The notes below the pieces were generated by a model. That model was not told the DNA's origin and did not search any database. It saw only the letters and a program-made list of their open reading frames with translations. The translations under genes were made by a program, and so were the position numbers. A stretch of 64,000 bases of DNA from Rossellomorea marisflavi. Lineage in GTDB: Bacteria > Bacillota > Bacilli > Bacillales > Bacillaceae_B. The stretch spans positions 728,163 to 792,162 of the forward strand of contig NZ_LGUE01000004.1 of NCBI RefSeq assembly GCF_001274775.1. The letters are read 5' to 3'. Positions within the stretch are counted from its first letter, which is position 1; every line of letters begins with the position of its first letter. Shown in pieces: positions 51,636 through 60,327 of the stretch.

Positions 51636-53063
51636 TTAGTACGCCTTTGCCCAGTACACCATGTCCCGCGCTTCCTTCCCACAGCACACACAGGTGTCGG
51701 CTACCTTCTCCTGCTCGAACGGGATGCAGCGGCTGGTGGCGGTGGTTTCTTCCTTGATCTTGTTCTCGCATGCTTCCTCTCCGCACCACATCGCTTTGAT
51801 GAATCCACCTTTCTCGATTTGAGACTTGAACTCGTCGAAGGTGACCGCTGTGCTCGTTTTTTCTTCACGATGCGCAGTGGCTTTTTTGAGCAGGTTCTCC
51901 TGGATGTCATGGAGGAGAGCCGTGATGGTTTCTTCGATTCCCTCGATGGACACCGTCACCTTTTCCCCTGTGTCCCTGCGCACCAGGATGACCTGCCCGT
52001 TTTCGATATCACGAGGTCCGGCTTCCAAGCGAAGCGGAATCCCCTTCATTTCATACTCATTGAACTTCCAACCCGGTTTCTTATCGCTCGCGTCGATCCC
52101 CACCCGTGCGACGGAAGATAGGCGCCTCTTCATATCATAGGCAAAATCGAGGACCCCTTCTTTGTGCTGAGCGATCGGTACGATCATCACTTGAGTCGGC
52201 GCGATCTTCGGTGGCAGGACGAGCCCCCTGTCGTCTCCGTGCACCATGATCATGGCGCCGATGATCCTTGTGGTGAAGCCCCATGACGTTTGCTGGACAT
52301 ACTGAAGCTTTCCGTCACGATCGGTGAACTGGATGCCGAATGCTTTGGCAAAGCCGTCGCCAAGATGATGGGAGGTACCGGACTGGAGGGCCTTTCCGTC
52401 ATGCATGAGGCTTTCGATCGTATAGGTGAATTTTGCACCGGCGAACTTTTCCTTTTCCGTCTTCTGTCCTTTAATGACCGGAATCGCCAGCATGTTCTCG
52501 CAGATATCTGCATACACGTCGAGCATCTTGATCGTTTCCTCCAGGGCGTCTTCATCGGTTTCATGACAGGTGTGCCCCTCCTGCCAAAGGAATTCGAGTG
52601 TCCTCAGGAACGGACGCGTCGTCTTTTCCCAGCGCACGACATTCGCCCACTGGTTATACAGCTTTGGAAGGTCTCGATACGAGTGGATGATGTTTTTGTA
52701 GTGCTCCCCGAAAAGGACCTCCGATGTCGGTCTGACGCACAGTCTTTCGGCAAGCTCTTCTTCTCCGCCGTGGGTCACCCACGCCACTTCTGGAGCGAAG
52801 CCTTCGATATGATCCTTTTCCCTCTGGAGCAGACTTTCCGGAATGAAGAGCGGCATATAGACATTCTCATGCCCCGTCTCCTTGATCTTCCCGTCGAGGG
52901 CATCCTTGATATTTTCCCAAATGGCATATCCATAGGGGCGGATGATCATGGAGCCCCTTACGCTTGAATAGTCGATGAGTTCAGCCTTGGTCACGACATC
53001 CGTGTACCATTGGGCGAAATCCTCATCCATGCCTGTGACATTTTGTACGAATTGCTTTGCCAT
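51636..53063 (-). CDS. proS: Prolyl-tRNA synthetase, archaeal/eukaryotic type
   Basis: 475 residues. Class II motif 2 ([25 protein letters not shown]) and motif 3 ([11 protein letters not shown]...) are present; the N-terminus [20 protein letters not shown] and the C-terminal zinc region ([32 protein letters not shown]) mark the short ProRS type of archaea, eukaryotes and some Bacilli, without the bacterial editing insertion. It charges tRNA-Pro. The ATG at 53063 is used; the long upstream frame runs through the T-box leader. If a bacterial-type ProRS also exists elsewhere this is a second copy. Confidence 0.93.
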   Translation of the reverse strand: MAKQFVQNVTGMDEDFAQWYTDVVTKAELIDYSSVRGSMIIRPYGYAIWENIKDALDGKIKETGHENVYMPLFIPESLLQREKDHIEGFAPEVAWVTHGGEEELAERLCVRPTSEVLFGEHYKNIIHSYRDLPKLYNQWANVVRWEKTTRPFLRTLEFLWQEGHTCHETDEDALEETIKMLDVYADICENMLAIPVIKGQKTEKEKFAGAKFTYTIESLMHDGKALQSGTSHHLGDGFAKAFGIQFTDRDGKLQYVQQTSWGFTTRIIGAMIMVHGDDRGLVLPPKIAPTQVMIVPIAQHKEGVLDFAYDMKRRLSSVARVGIDASDKKPGWKFNEYEMKGIPLRLEAGPRDIENGQVILVRRDTGEKVTVSIEGIEETITALLHDIQENLLKKATAHREEKTSTAVTFDEFKSQIEKGGFIKAMWCGEEACENKIKEETTATSRCIPFEQEKVADTCVCCGKEARDMVYWAKAY

Positions 53064-53104
53064 AATTGACACCATCCTTATTAAATTGAATTCCTGTGAA
53101 ACAA

Positions 53105-53335
53105 AAAAAGCCCCACTTCTCATTAGGGACCATTCCTGGCGGGACCACCCTAATTCAAAGCAAGGCTTTACTCTCATCATGCATGATAACGGTATCGGAC
53201 CGCTGGGGTTACCAGAACTCAAGGGCAGGTTCACGAATGTTTTCCATAGGAGCTTCTCACCACGCGGCTCCCTCTCTGAATGGACACGATGTTCACTACT
53301 GATCCCCATCAATGTTTCAACATTTAGATATTTTA
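53105..53335 (-). ncRNA. Proline T-box riboswitch leader of proS
   Basis: Minus strand: AGAGAGGGAGC distal stem region, specifier loop GTGAACCTGCCC with CCT (Pro) as codon, T-box AGGGTGGTCCCGCC (53151-53138) and a terminator ending in GTGGGGC plus seven T. UGGU in the bulge fits the A73 of tRNA-Pro. Low charged tRNA-Pro would raise proS expression. Confidence 0.88.
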
Positions 53336-53339
53336 GATG

Positions 53340-53368
53340 ATTATATAGAGATTCTTCTTGGGTGTCAA
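53340..53368 (-). promoter_or_regulatory. Sigma-A promoter of proS
   Basis: TTGACA (53368-53363), a 17-base spacer and TATAAT (53345-53340), both perfect, on the minus strand directly before the T-box. Confidence 0.9.
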
Positions 53369-53379
53369 CGAATTGTTTA

Positions 53380-54606
53380 TCATTCTATCCCGGTCCTGTG
53401 GATTTCATACGTGGCGGGGCTGCTTTCCCGACGGATGGACAGGAGGAGCATGATCGCCGTGATGAGCATGATGATAGCACCTGTGCAAACGGCCCACCGG
53501 ATGGACACGAATTCCGCGCCGATTCCGATTGAAATGGTCATAATCAGTACGAGGGCACCCTCTGCCAGTCCATAGATGCTCGCGATCCTCCCCATCATCT
53601 TCACCGGGATCTTCTCTTGGAAGAACGTCTCAAAGCCGGTGCTTGCAAATGCGAGGGCAAAGGATAGGAAGGCAAAGCCCGTGGCCGCCCATATCATGGT
53701 GTCAGATGACGCATACAGGAGATACCCTGCAGCGACAGCGACTCCCCCACCTCCCATGAGCTTCATATAGGGCAGGCGATGGGCAAATGCCGTATTTACG
53801 ATGGAGCCGAGGATGAACCCGGCGCCTGCGATGCTGACCATATATCCATACGTACTGTCGGACAGATGGAGCACTTGCTTCGAGAAAGCCGCTTCCAGGG
53901 AATCGACGACGGCGGTCATGACAAGAAGGCAACTGAACAGGAAGTAAATGAGCATGATCGGTGCATGCCGTTTCGTATAGGTGCTCACGAGCTTCCAATC
54001 TTCCCGCACTGCCGATAAGGAGAAGCGGCCGATGTCAGCGTCGGCCAGAGCCTCCCGTTCAAGGTTCGGCAGCAGAAGGGTGATAAGACCCGACCCGCAT
54101 AGGGCTGCTGCCGTCACGAACAGGGACAAGTGAGGCGTTCCGAGCTGGAAGAGCAAGCCTGCGATGGCAGGTCCCATGATGAAGGCTCCCGATCCGATGA
54201 GTCCTTTCAGGGCATTGAAGCGTTGACGGCTGTCCTTCGGGATCAGCTGGGTCATATACGTCCTGCTTGCCGGTTCAAACACAGCGCTCATCATATTGAT
54301 GAAGAACACCACCGCATACATGGCAATGGCCACTGGCATGAGCACCACTACAATAATCGAAACAGCGCGTGAAAGATCCAGGATGATCATCAGATTCCGC
54401 TTGTTCACCCGGTCGATGAGACTCCCCGACCATGCGTTCACCACCATGCCGGCCGCCGGCTTCAATAGGTAGAGTAGCACCACGGCCATCGGTGATTGGG
54501 TTTCATTGAGGACAATCAGATTCAGGGCGATCAGGTAAATCCAGTCGCCGATATTCGCTATGCCGATCCCCGCTAACAGGATGGCTGGGTATTTCCACTT
54601 ATTCAT
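53380..54606 (-). CDS. MFS efflux transporter, T-box controlled
   Basis: 408 residues with twelve helices, of the MFS_3/MefA-EntS-like type: [37 protein letters not shown] (motif A region), [19 protein letters not shown], and [18 protein letters not shown]. Members of this type export drugs or siderophores. The gene has its own promoter and T-box and ends just before the proS promoter. ATG at 54606 follows GGAGG by seven bases; the ATG at 54609 is next to it. The substrate may be linked to amino acid or tRNA-synthetase stress. Confidence 0.85.
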   Translation of the reverse strand: MNKWKYPAILLAGIGIANIGDWIYLIALNLIVLNETQSPMAVVLLYLLKPAAGMVVNAWSGSLIDRVNKRNLMIILDLSRAVSIIVVVLMPVAIAMYAVVFFINMMSAVFEPASRTYMTQLIPKDSRQRFNALKGLIGSGAFIMGPAIAGLLFQLGTPHLSLFVTAAALCGSGLITLLLPNLEREALADADIGRFSLSAVREDWKLVSTYTKRHAPIMLIYFLFSCLLVMTAVVDSLEAAFSKQVLHLSDSTYGYMVSIAGAGFILGSIVNTAFAHRLPYMKLMGGGGVAVAAGYLLYASSDTMIWAATGFAFLSFALAFASTGFETFFQEKIPVKMMGRIASIYGLAEGALVLIMTISIGIGAEFVSIRWAVCTGAIIMLITAIMLLLSIRRESSPATYEIHRTGIE

Positions 54607-54638
54607 CATTCTTCCTCCCGCGATTCGTAGTAAAAACG

Positions 54639-54908
54639 AAAAAACCCACCCCCAAGACGTTTGGTCTTGGGGGCGAGTCTGTCATCGCGGTGCCACCCCA
54701 GTTCATCGATATGTCGCCATATCGACCTTTTCGGGTACACGTTTATACCCTAGCTCTATAACAGGAGCTCCTGTCACACCATCCCCGGCTGGTTCCGATG
54801 CACTGCTCAGAGACTTGGTTCACTCCCGTTCCTCCCTCCCCTTTTCAGCTGCCGGGGCTCTCTGTCTGAAGGTCATGAAAGCTACTCTTCTCATCATCGC
54901 ATGTAATT
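54639..54908 (-). ncRNA. T-box riboswitch leader of MFS gene
   Basis: Minus strand: CAGACAGAGAGC distal stem entry, specifier region GGAGTGAACCAAGTC, T-box CTGGGGTGGCACCGCG (54702-54687) and the terminator CCCCCAAGAC...GTCTTGGGGG with a T run near 54645. By alignment with the proS leader (GTGAA then codon) the specifier is CCA (Pro). However UGGC in the bulge would pair with a G73 tRNA (for example Asn, with AAC as an alternative codon frame), so the amino acid is unsettled. Confidence 0.85.
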
Positions 54909-54914
54909 TCCAGT

Positions 54915-54943
54915 ATCATAGCACGGGTGGAAAAAGAAGTAAA
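54915..54943 (-). promoter_or_regulatory. Sigma-A promoter of T-box/MFS transcript
   Basis: TTTACT (54943-54938), a 17-base spacer and TATGAT (54920-54915) on the minus strand. Confidence 0.75.
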
Positions 54944-54971
54944 CAGTTTTCTCGACTGAATCCTTCTCAAT

Positions 54972-54999
54972 AAAAAAAGACAGGTCCTAAGGACACTGC
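54972..54999 (-). terminator. Terminator of the 63-aa protein gene
   Basis: CAGTGTCC-TTA-GGACCTG imperfect stem followed by seven T on the minus strand, 12 bases after the stop at 55011. Confidence 0.65.
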
Positions 55000-55010
55000 C
55001 GTTTTCATTA

Positions 55011-55202
55011 TTAGCTACCCATTTTCCTGCGGGTATTGCTTGGCTTTTTCGTTTGCTGACTCTGCATGCGCTGATTCGAAGCGAGACCATTCTTGCCCTG
55101 TTTACCACTTGATTGGGCTTCTTTCTTCTTGGCAAGCTGCTGCTTCATGGCTTCCTGAAGGCTGATCTTCTTCGGCTCTTTAGACGAATCCTGATTTGTC
55201 AT
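55011..55202 (-). CDS. Small basic hydrophilic protein, 63 aa
   Basis: Lys/Gln/Ser-rich and without hydrophobic segments (KKISLQEAMKQQLAKKKEAQ, then SSGKQGKNGL...TRRKMGS). Composition suits a small spore or nucleic-acid-associated protein, but no family is recognised. GGAG lies about eight bases before the ATG and a terminator follows. Confidence 0.6.
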   Translation of the reverse strand: MTNQDSSKEPKKISLQEAMKQQLAKKKEAQSSGKQGKNGLASNQRMQSQQTKKPSNTRRKMGS

Positions 55203-55294
55203 AATGGAATCTCCTTTTGATTCGGGATGACTCCATTATAATACACGGCGTTCATAATTGGCACCTGGTATTTCTTTATAAGGAGCCTCCATAT

Positions 55295-55319
55295 AAAACG
55301 GGGCCTCTGAAAGGCCCCT
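55295..55319 (-). terminator. Terminator of the 34-aa protein gene
   Basis: GGGGCCTTTCAGAGGCCCC hairpin followed by GTTTTA on the minus strand, 14 bases after the stop. Confidence 0.75.
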
Positions 55320-55332
55320 ATTATGACCGGCT

Positions 55333-55437
55333 TTAATGGTATCCGTTTTGACCATTGGCAGAGCCGGATGTTTTGTTTTTCGGTTTTTGATTTTGATTTT
55401 GCTTGGTGCCACCGTCTTTTTTGGACTTCTTACTCAT
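55333..55437 (-). CDS. Small basic Lys/Asn/Gln-rich protein, 34 aa
   Basis: MSKKSKKDGGTKQNQNQKPK followed by NKTSGSANGQNGYH. GGAG upstream of the ATG at 55437 and a terminator after the stop support a real gene. The composition is like minor small acid-soluble spore proteins (SspN/SspP style), without enough similarity to name it. Confidence 0.5.
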   Translation of the reverse strand: MSKKSKKDGGTKQNQNQKPKNKTSGSANGQNGYH

Positions 55438-55526
55438 GTTCCTCACTCCCTACTGACAAGAATGGTGAAACATGCTTAGTATGTCCCTTTCTCTCCATTC
55501 AACAGTTGGTAATTTTTCTAGAAAAC

Positions 55527-55560
55527 AAAAGGGACCTTCTTTTTTCAAGAGGTCCCCTTT
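55527..55560 (-). terminator. Terminator of the KGG stress-protein gene
   Basis: AAAGGGGACCTCTT...GAAGGTCCCTTTT on the minus strand, ten bases after the stop at 55570. Confidence 0.85.
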
Positions 55561-55569
55561 GGTTCATGA

Positions 55570-55926
55570 TCAGTTATTCGATTGATTTGAACCGTTAGAG
55601 CTATTGCCACCCTTTGCACCGATCTCTTGGTAGAACTCTTTATCATGATTGTCGGATGTGGCTTGTCCGCCTTTTTCTCCGATGTCTTGGTAGAATTCCT
55701 TGCCGTGATTGTTCGAAGTAGCTTCTCCACCTTTGCGTCCAGCTTCTTCGTAGCTCATCTTATTATTGTTGTTTTGGTTGCTGCTACTTACGTTCTGGTT
55801 GTTACTGTTGTTGCTGTTATTGTTGCTGCTGTTGCTGTTGCTGTTATAACTGTTGTTACTGTTATTGCTGTTATTACTGTTGTTGCTATTGTTATTATTG
55901 TTGCTGTTATTATTATTGTTTGCCAT
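55570..55926 (-). CDS. KGG-repeat stress protein with poly-Asn N-terminus (GsiB-like)
   Basis: 118 residues. The N-terminal half is almost only Asn and Ser (for example NNNNNSNNSNNSNNS). The C-terminal half has three KGG motifs (AGRKGGEAT, IGEKGGQAT, IGAKGGN) spaced about 22 residues apart with KEFYQxIG between, the pattern of GsiB/Con-10 general stress hydrophilins. GsiB-like proteins build up under sigma-B stress; I could not place a clear sigma-B promoter. GGAG precedes the ATG. The codon runs (AAT/AAC) make this a slippage-prone tract. Confidence 0.85.
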   Translation of the reverse strand: MANNNNNSNNNNNSNNSNNSNNSNNSYNSNSNSSNNNSNNSNNQNVSSSNQNNNNKMSYEEAGRKGGEATSNNHGKEFYQDIGEKGGQATSDNHDKEFYQEIGAKGGNSSNGSNQSNN

Positions 55927-56348
55927 GGGAAAATCTCTCCTTTTAGGTAATATTTATTTTACTGATCAGGTTTTGTATCCGGTTTCAATCTACTTGATAT
56001 CTCTGTGAGATAAAGTGCTGTGTCCTGTGATTTGCCGACTTTTTCCGATTCTTGATACATTCATGTTTTACCGACTGTGCGTAAGTTGAACTGGAACTAA
56101 TTGCTTTGTTTTAGTGAAGATCTGCACCCACCATAAAAATAATTACATATTTTCAATTTCCTCCCTTCTTTGTAGGTTACATTTGCTTATTTACCATCAT
56201 TTTGGAAAGATAAACATCCGAAAATGCAGCTATTTTTCTGTATTTTCCACCAACCTTAGAGCGGCAGTGTTTTGCGAATGAAAAGTTTTTTTTCCCTTTA
56301 AACGCGGTTTTGTCTCTTAACAAAATACCTCTTTTTTATGCAACGAAC
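55927..56348. other. AT-rich intergenic region, no gene seen
   Basis: About 420 bases between the KGG gene and the cstA terminator. It should hold the promoter of the KGG gene. A 33-codon minus-strand frame starting near 56064 has no ribosome binding site and I do not count it. No repeat copy or RNA structure was recognised. Confidence 0.4.
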
Positions 56349-56401
56349 AAAAAAAGAAGCACCCGCTGAGTCATCGACTCAGGAGGTGCCTTCATTTTTT
56401 T
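56349..56401 (-). terminator. Terminator of cstA
   Basis: GAAGGCACC..CTGAGT-CGATG-ACTCAG..GGTGCTTC stem with long T run on the minus strand. Confidence 0.88.
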
Positions 56402-56408
56402 TGCGATG

Positions 56409-57854
56409 TTACGATGCAGCTGGGACCTTTTCATCTACTTCAATTTCGACTCCCCCGGCCAGCCGTTTTCTTAATGTGTAGGCAAAAGCGACGATGGCTG
56501 CTGCCGTGACTAGCCCTGCCCCCATGTAAGAAAGGTTCATGGGAAGACCGAATCCGATCGGGGCATTAAGAATGTACGTGAAGGTCACCATGGTCATGAA
56601 GATGGCTGGCAGGGTGGCAACCCAGTGCGGTTTCCGCTGCAAGCCGAGGTACATGGCTCCGACCCAAAGGGCAATCATGGCTGTCGATTGGTTGGCCCAT
56701 GAGAAATATCTCCATAGGATGTTAAAATCGATCTGGGTCAGGGCGATGGAAACAACGAATAACGGCAGTGCAATCCAGAGTCGGTTCGTGATCTTAAGCT
56801 GTTTGACGTTAATATAGTCTGCAATGATCATCCTCGCACTTCTGAAAGATGTATCGCCAGACGTGATGGGCAGTACGATGACACCAAGAATGGCAAGGGT
56901 CCCACCAATGGATCCGAGCATGAGCATGGAGACCTCGCTGACAACTCCAGCTGGACCTGATTCAGCCAGGATGCTGTTCAACTCACCGGCCGGGAAGATG
57001 CTCATGGCAGCCGCAGCCCAAATCATGGCGATGATGGCTTCGAGGATCATCATACCGTAAAAAATCTTTCGCCCATTTTTCTCATTTTTTGTCGTCCTGG
57101 AAATGATCGGGGACTGGGTGGCATGGAACCCAGACAGTGCTCCGCATGAGATGGTCAGAAACAGAAGCGGAAATATCGGAATCTGGTCGGGATGAAGATT
57201 GGCTAAGGTGATCTCAGGAATATCGGCCCCTGTCACGATGAGCCCACCACCGATCCCGACTGCGCTGATTAATAGCAGTGCGCCGAATAGCGGGTAGACC
57301 TTGCCTATGATTTTATCAACAGGTAATAGGGTGGCTGCGATATAATACACGAAGATCGCTCCGATGATCACGCCAAGGGAAATCCATGCCGGTGTCAAAT
57401 CGGCAATCAAGGCAGCCGGGGCCGTCACGAACACGGTCCCAACAAGCAATAAGAGCAGGACGGAAAAGGCGTTCACCACATGCTTCATGGTTTTCCCAAG
57501 GAAACGTCCTGCCAGCTGCGGAAGATGAGCCCCTCCGTTCCGGATCGAGATCATACCTGTGAGATAATCGTGGACGGCTCCGGCAAAGATCGAGCCGAGT
57601 ACAATCCACAGGAAAGCGACAGGACCATAAAGCGCCCCCATGATGGGACCGAAGATTGGTCCTACTCCTGCGATGTTCAAAAGCTGAATCATGGAATTCT
57701 TCCATGTTCCCATGGGTACATAATCGACATCATCTTTTTTGGCATAGGCCGGTGTCGGGCGCTGTTCCTTCACACCAAATAATTTTTCAATAAACTTCCC
57801 GTACGTGAAATAACCGATGATCAAAATGATGATCGATACAATGAATGTGATCAT
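56409..57854 (-). CDS. cstA: CstA-family carbon starvation / pyruvate transporter
   Basis: 481 residues with about 13 hydrophobic segments; PMGTWKNSMIQLLNIAGVGPIFGPIMGALYGP (given here in part as VPMGTWKNSMIQLLNIAGVG), SGFHATQSPIISRTTKNEK and GDTSFRSARMIIAD are hallmark CstA segments. Members take up pyruvate or peptides when preferred carbon runs out. This is the short form (E. coli CstA is about 700 residues). A near-perfect cre site just upstream agrees with carbon catabolite repression. Confidence 0.9.
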   Translation of the reverse strand: MITFIVSIIILIIGYFTYGKFIEKLFGVKEQRPTPAYAKKDDVDYVPMGTWKNSMIQLLNIAGVGPIFGPIMGALYGPVAFLWIVLGSIFAGAVHDYLTGMISIRNGGAHLPQLAGRFLGKTMKHVVNAFSVLLLLLVGTVFVTAPAALIADLTPAWISLGVIIGAIFVYYIAATLLPVDKIIGKVYPLFGALLLISAVGIGGGLIVTGADIPEITLANLHPDQIPIFPLLFLTISCGALSGFHATQSPIISRTTKNEKNGRKIFYGMMILEAIIAMIWAAAAMSIFPAGELNSILAESGPAGVVSEVSMLMLGSIGGTLAILGVIVLPITSGDTSFRSARMIIADYINVKQLKITNRLWIALPLFVVSIALTQIDFNILWRYFSWANQSTAMIALWVGAMYLGLQRKPHWVATLPAIFMTMVTFTYILNAPIGFGLPMNLSYMGAGLVTAAAIVAFAYTLRKRLAGGVEIEVDEKVPAAS

Positions 57855-57876
57855 CCGCTCAACTCCCCTCTAAAAT

Positions 57877-57890
57877 GAATACGTTTTCAT
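57877..57890. promoter_or_regulatory. cre (CcpA) site upstream of cstA
   Basis: On the minus strand TGAAAACGTATTCA, matching TGWAARCGYTWNCW at 13 of 14 positions, 23 bases before the cstA start. Confidence 0.75.
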
Positions 57891-57959
57891 TTTATCAGAG
57901 ATTTCTTTTCTCCACTCCTCCTTCTTTATTTTCAGGACATAGTACCCAGTTCTCAAATA

Positions 57960-57990
57960 GAAAAAAAGCCCCTCTTGGTGACGGGGCTTC
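57960..57990 (-). terminator. Terminator of yfkH
   Basis: AAGCCCC-GTCACCAAGA-GGGGCTTTTTTT on the minus strand, eight bases after the stop. Confidence 0.85.
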
Positions 57991-57997
57991 TTGGCGT

Positions 57998-58831
57998 TCA
58001 GCAGGCAGCATTGTCCTTCTTGGTTCTCATGGCATTGATCTCTCCACCGATCATGATGATGATCCCGGTGAGATAGAACCAGATCATCAGGACGATGATT
58101 CCCCCGATGCTTCCATATGTGGCAGAATAGTTGCCGAAGTTCCCCACATAGAAGGAGAAGGCAAGTGAGGCCAATACCCATCCGATTGTTGCAAAGATGG
58201 CACCAGGCAAGGCACTCAGGCACTTGATCTTCATATTTGGGGCAAAATAGTACAAGACCATGAAAATGACGAAGAGGATGAGGGGACTGATTGCCCAGCG
58301 AATCCCGCTCCATAGGGTGAGGAACTGATCCGAAAATCCGAATTGCGAGAAAAGGAACAAGCCGATCTGCTTCCCGAACACGGGGAGAAGAAGTGCAACA
58401 ACAAAGACCAGGATCATCCCGAGTGTAAGGGCAACGGATGTCAGGCGCTGAACGATGAATGATCTTGTTTCTTCAATGTCGTACGCACGATTCAAGCTCT
58501 TCACAATGGCATTCATTCCGTTGGATGCCGACCAGATTGTTGCAATGATACTGATGGATAGCAATCCCGAGTTACGGTTCGACATGACATCTGAAAGGGT
58601 TCCTTCAATCATTTTAAGCGTTTCCCCTGGCGCATAGTCTCTTACCACCCCGAGCAGGTCTTCCTGCTGTACAGGTAAATAGGGTAGGAGCGTGACGACA
58701 AATATGAGCAACGGGAAAAGTGACAGGAGAAAGTAATAGGCAATCTGAGCTGCCAAGCCTGTCACATCATTGGCGCTGATCTGTTGAAACAGGCCCTTGG
58801 AATACTCTTTTACCTCTTTCTTTCGAGCCAT
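57998..58831 (-). CDS. yfkH: YihY/BrkB-family membrane protein YfkH
   Basis: 277 residues with six hydrophobic helices; NDVTGLAAQIAYYFLLSLFPLLIF and TIWSASNGMNAIVKSLNRAY, then YYFAPNMKIKCLSALPGAIFA, are typical of the YihY/virulence factor BrkB family. Function is unsettled (not an RNase despite old naming). It belongs to the conserved yfk backbone. Its start lies 22 bases after the YtxH gene stop. Confidence 0.88.
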   Translation of the reverse strand: MARKKEVKEYSKGLFQQISANDVTGLAAQIAYYFLLSLFPLLIFVVTLLPYLPVQQEDLLGVVRDYAPGETLKMIEGTLSDVMSNRNSGLLSISIIATIWSASNGMNAIVKSLNRAYDIEETRSFIVQRLTSVALTLGMILVFVVALLLPVFGKQIGLFLFSQFGFSDQFLTLWSGIRWAISPLILFVIFMVLYYFAPNMKIKCLSALPGAIFATIGWVLASLAFSFYVGNFGNYSATYGSIGGIIVLMIWFYLTGIIIMIGGEINAMRTKKDNAAC

Positions 58832-58852
58832 GTGCTCACCTCATTCCATTCA

Positions 58853-59257
58853 TTAATACCCTTTGAATGAAGAATCGATGGGTTGATCCCCATCCTCCAG
58901 TTCGTTGGGTGCTTCCTTGAACGCGTCCTTATAGGCTTCAGTAGAGTCTTCGAACGTTTCTTTTGTTTCTTCAATCAGGTCTTTCACCTGAGGGGTCATC
59001 CCCTTCAATTCATCCACCTTTTCACTGATGAAGCGGAAATCCCGGGTGACCTGATCCGCCGTGACGGACAATTTTTCGTACACTTCCTTTGAAGCTTCGA
59101 CCAATTGTTTCGGATCTTTTGCATAAGTGGAGATGTAGCTGCTTCCATTCTTGAGTGAAGCCCCCACTTCCCTGCGGGTTGTTTTGTCCAAAAGGGATAA
59201 TAATCCCCCGGCAACCGCCCCTAAGAGTACACCCTGGAAGAATTTATTTTTACCCAT
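58853..59257 (-). CDS. YtxH-domain protein
   Basis: 134 residues: N-terminal glycine-rich membrane helix (FFQGVLLGAVAGGLLSLLD) followed by TTRREVGASL, the standard YtxH opening, then a long charged helical region with coiled-coil character. Such proteins are membrane-attached and often stress-related. GAGG upstream of the ATG. Position before yfkH suggests the yfkI place in the B. subtilis order. Confidence 0.8.
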   Translation of the reverse strand: MGKNKFFQGVLLGAVAGGLLSLLDKTTRREVGASLKNGSSYISTYAKDPKQLVEASKEVYEKLSVTADQVTRDFRFISEKVDELKGMTPQVKDLIEETKETFEDSTEAYKDAFKEAPNELEDGDQPIDSSFKGY

Positions 59258-59449
59258 ATGTATGACCCTCTTTCCTAATTAATTGAGAACGTTCAAGGAA
59301 CTTATCCTTTACTTTCCCATTCCTTAATAGTGTAAAACATTCCCGTGAAAAAATCCTCTGAATATGATTCTATTCCCCCTGTGTTGACAGGTGCCGCGAA
59401 TCATGGAAAGATAAGCTTAGTGATTTTACGAGGAAAGGGTGCTGATCAA

Positions 59450-59671
59450 ATGGATCTGACACAGAATACGGCTGAGAACATCGATTATATGGTAACCGCC
59501 ATCAAGGAGAAATTGAACGTCGTCAATGCAGGTGCCATCAAGTCTGAGGACTTCAATGAACAAATGTATGAAGATCTTCAGGACCTCTATGAAATGGTCA
59601 TTAAAAAAGATCGCTTCAGTCCGAGCGAAATGAATGCCATCATCGATGAACTGAGAAGCCTGCGCAAATAA
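59450..59671 (+). CDS. yfkK: UPF0435/DUF1128 protein YfkK
   Basis: 73 residues starting MDLTQNTAENIDYMVTAIKE and ending FSPSEMNAIIDELRSLRK, clearly the DUF1128/UPF0435 family. Function unknown. The ATG at 59450 follows AAAGGG by ten bases; the longer frame from 59345 is not used. Confidence 0.85.
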   Translation: MDLTQNTAENIDYMVTAIKEKLNVVNAGAIKSEDFNEQMYEDLQDLYEMVIKKDRFSPSEMNAIIDELRSLRK

Positions 59672-59678
59672 TGAAGAA

Positions 59679-59721
59679 AGGGGGCGTCCCCGGGCAGTAG
59701 CCCGGGGGACGCCCCCTTTTC
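59679..59721 (+). terminator. Terminator between yfkK and yfkM (bidirectional)
   Basis: GGGGGCGTCCCCGGG-CAGTAG-CCCGGGGGACGCCCCC, followed by TTTT; an unusually GC-rich perfect stem. Confidence 0.88.
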
Positions 59722-59735
59722 ATTCATTTAACCCA

Positions 59736-60248
59736 TTATTTCAATAATGCAAGTGCCTCACGGTTGAAGGCAGGGATATCATCTGGTGTACGGCTCGTCA
59801 CAAGCTGGTTGCCGCAAACAACGACTTCCTTGTCATCGAAATTAGCTCCTGCGTACTCCATATCCACCTTGATGGACTTGAATCCAGTAGCTTTTCTGCC
59901 TTCCAGTGCCTTCGCTGTGATCAACAATTGAGGTCCGTGACAAATGGCAAAGACAGGTTTTTTCTCATCCATGAAATGCTTGGTGAATGTCACAAAACGA
60001 TCGTCTGCACGAAGCTGATCTGGTGAGAATCCTCCAGGAAGAAGAAGCGCATCAAAATCGGCCGGATTGACATCATCAATTCCCTGGTCAATGGTTACGC
60101 TGGCGTCTCCCTGCTTCCCTTTGACCGTTTTCCCTTTTTCCGATTCAATGGTCACGACTTCATGGCCTGCTTCCTTGAATGCTTTTTCCGGATCTGTAAA
60201 TTCCACATCTTCGAACATATCGGTGATTAATGTTGCGATTTTAGCCAT
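59736..60248 (-). CDS. yfkM: DJ-1/PfpI-family general stress protein YfkM
   Basis: 170 residues: AKIATLITDMFEDVEFTDP opening, catalytic Cys in VFAICHGPQLLI, and DALLLPGGFSPDQLR. PfpI-type members act as deglycases or proteases/chaperones; YfkM is a known sigma-B stress protein. The ATG at 60248 has GGAG 11 bases upstream. Confidence 0.88.
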   Translation of the reverse strand: MAKIATLITDMFEDVEFTDPEKAFKEAGHEVVTIESEKGKTVKGKQGDASVTIDQGIDDVNPADFDALLLPGGFSPDQLRADDRFVTFTKHFMDEKKPVFAICHGPQLLITAKALEGRKATGFKSIKVDMEYAGANFDDKEVVVCGNQLVTSRTPDDIPAFNREALALLK

Positions 60249-60327
60249 ACAATCAAACACTCCTATTTTAGAATAATGTTGGTAATGGTATATGTTTACC
60301 CGGTGCAGGCTCCCTTAAACGTCCTTA

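Noticed and set aside
53064..53312. N-terminal extension of ProRS
   Set aside because: The frame runs through the proline T-box leader; the family N-terminus (MAKQFVQN) begins at 53063.
55963..56064. Short minus-strand frame of 33 codons
   Set aside because: No ribosome binding site, no terminator and no recognisable sequence.
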